DNA from: Odiellus spinosus
Taxonomy: Eukaryota > Arthropoda > Arachnida > Opiliones > Phalangiidae
DNA length: 64,000 nt
Reading direction: 5' to 3'
Assembly (NCBI GenBank): GCA_963920705.1
Contig: OY987236.1
Span: 8,356,190-8,420,189, forward strand
Under the pieces are notes generated by a model, which saw nothing but the letters and a program-made list of their open reading frames with translations, did no database searches and was not told the DNA's origin. Positions within the stretch are counted from its first letter, which is position 1. Each line of letters opens with the position of its first letter. Both the position numbers and the translations under genes were made by a program. This document shows positions 62,748 to 64,000 of this stretch, in pieces.

Positions 62748-62902
62748 TTTAAAGGTCTGAAATTTGCCCCTTTAAAATGCTCTTTCCTTATGCTCACAGC
62801 CTAGCTTTGACTGTACAATTTACTATGGTCAACGTCATCTGCTAAGCTAAAAAAGAAGGCGGCTTTCAAGGGGAATTAAAAATCGCAGATAGTCCCTTTA
62901 AA
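62748..62902. mobile_element. MITE-like element, family 1, copy C
   Basis: Same orientation as copy A. It carries AAATTTGCCCCTTTAAAATG, AGCCTAGCTTTGACTGTACA, TGGTCAACGTCATCTGCTAA and the end GCAGATAGTCCCTTTAAAG. The left TIR is shortened. It is the best match to copy B outside the nested insertion. Confidence 0.8.
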
Positions 62903-63723
62903 GCTCTCGGTAATCACTTGAATTAATCTGGCCAGGATGACGCGTGTGGGAGAGGCTTGGGGGGGCTAAAATTATAAAATTATAAGTGACAGGAGTCTAA
63001 AAAAAGTGCCATTCACTGCCGTAATCCGGGACCGAGTAGTTTCTGAACTAAAAGTGCTTTTTCACGTTCGACTTTGCCTTTAACAAGGAAATCTTGTCTG
63101 AAATATGAAAAGGGCAATATATGACGGGGTTAATCCCGTTGAAATTTCGCCTCTCTCCTGGTTACATAATCACGTCACTTTACGTGTAAGGCTTGTCGCT
63201 TACTAATTATTGATTAATCAAGCGACGGTACGATGGGAATAAATGCCGTAGATTGGACTAGGCCGACCCATTAATGTTAAGTTTCTCTATCCGAAATTTG
63301 GCGCGGACTCGAAAATGTACTTATATAGTCAGGCTTTTATAGAAATTAATTTTAAATTATCGCGAAATTTACATTTTTGATTGTATATGGTTCCAATTTC
63401 ATCGTCGTGTATTAAGAGAGCAGCTTTTGAAATGACTTTATATCAAATTATCAAACAAGTTGCCCTTTTCACCGGCATATTATTTATTAGTAAAGGGGAG
63501 GAGACACCCAAAAATAGTCCTATTTTTTCAATAAATCATTTACAAACGCCTATATGCAAATTAATAAAATATTTTTCACTAAAGGGGGTAAATGCCGTTC
63601 CCCCAGAGTTCCCAAACACTTGTGAGCGCAAACTGCAGGGTGACCACTGAAAATTTGAAAATCCTTTATAGGAAATATAGGAAATTTCTTTGCGAAATAT
63701 AGGAAAATATAGGAAGAATTTGT

Positions 63724-63842
63724 TGCCGGTTTCATTTGTCACCGGTTTCATTTGTCACCCGTTTCATTTGTCAACCGTTTCATTTGTTGCCGGTTTCATT
63801 TGTCACCCGTTTCATTTGTCGTCCGTTTCATTTGTCACCTCC
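63724..63842. repeat. 17-bp tandem repeat
   Basis: About seven copies of CCGGTTTCATTTGTCAC with small changes (CCCGTTTCATTTGTC, AACCGTTTCATTTGT). It is contiguous with the hairpin units to its right. Confidence 0.9.
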
Positions 63843-64000
63843 TGTCAGGGGTGTAGCTATCCATGGGCCTGACCATCTTGTTAGCACCTGCTAACAAGGT
63901 GGTCAAGCGCATGTTAGCTACACCCCTGCCATTACTTTTCATTTGTCGCACCACTTTTCATTTGTCACCTCCTGTCAGGGGTGTAGCTATCATGGGCTTG
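63832..64000. repeat. Hairpin satellite unit, continues past window
   Basis: CATTTGTCACCTCCTGTCAG leads into a hairpin: AGGGGTGTAGCTA (63847-63859) pairs with TAGCTACACCCCT (63915-63927), with an inner pair ACCATCTTGTTAGCA / TGCTAACAAGGTGGT. The same leader and left arm start again at 63962-63977, giving a period of about 130 bp. The array therefore extends beyond the window. Confidence 0.85.

Larger units (their letters stand above)
55991..64000. other. RIN upstream region, mostly without recognised genes
   Basis: 8 kb beyond the RIN start. It holds one unidentified exon-like frame (56683-56904), a weak plus-strand frame (61676-61876), GC-richer patches that may be promoters of RIN isoforms (57430-57560, 59200-59480, 60830-61100), a family 1 MITE (62748-62902) and a satellite-like end. 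A 5' UTR acceptor (ATTATTCAG at about 56010) just before RIN exon 1 suggests that upstream non-coding RIN exons lie here. Confidence 0.5.

Noticed and set aside
1-64000. tRNA, rRNA, CRISPR or prokaryotic operon features
   Set aside because: No cloverleaf with matching B-box was noticed, there are no spaced identical repeats with unique spacers, and gene structure is clearly intron-bearing eukaryotic.

Overview
The window is nuclear DNA of an animal. It is AT-rich, and its genes are split by GT-AG introns of about 40 nt to several kb. It carries eight recognisable single-copy metazoan genes and many short repeats, with no operons, plasmid or phage features, rRNA or CRISPR array. Most likely it is an arthropod: the HIF-1alpha homologue has both prolyl-hydroxylation motifs in an insect/crustacean-like context, and the RIN gene resembles Drosophila sprint. 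The species cannot be named. I assembled the gene models by hand from splice sites; in every model the reading phase carries through all exons and the total length is a multiple of three.

Layout: 1-4010 has no recognised gene and includes a ~470-bp diverged direct duplication. 4011-8158 (-) is NAT10 (tRNA/rRNA cytidine acetyltransferase, 14 exons). 8159-12672 is intergenic with MITE-like elements. 12673-21155 (-) is PHF21A/BHC80 (10 exons). 22310-23735 (+) is NUP50 (5 exons). 24703-28851 (-) is LIN9 (11 exons). 29139-30361 (+) is a very short SPICE1-like centriole gene, head to head with LIN9. 33191-44805 (-) is HIF-1alpha/sima (13 exons, with a 5.8-kb intron inside PAS-B). 45518-47007 (-) is POLR1F/RPA43 (4 exons). 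49279-55990 (-) is RIN/sprint (18 exons: SH2, proline-rich, RIN-homology/VPS9, RA). 55991-64000 holds only one unidentified exon-like frame and repeats, ending in a satellite-like array.

The genes are mostly unrelated housekeeping and regulatory loci. The best functional link is the 287-bp space between LIN9 (a MuvB/DREAM subunit controlling cell-cycle genes) and the SPICE1-like gene. It contains a palindromic CRE, two CACGTG E-boxes, an E2F-type site and a CHR-like hexamer, which suggests a shared cell-cycle promoter that may be self-regulated.

The other main theme is non-autonomous repeats. At least four families of short inverted-repeat (MITE-like) elements recur in introns and intergenic DNA, one copy is nested inside another, and there are several tandem arrays, including an array of POU octamers in a PHF21A intron. 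I found no convincing undescribed multi-gene system. The most promising loose ends are the LIN9/SPICE1 promoter, the miniature SPICE1, the variant degrons of the HIF homologue, and the orphan exon at 56.7-56.9 kb.
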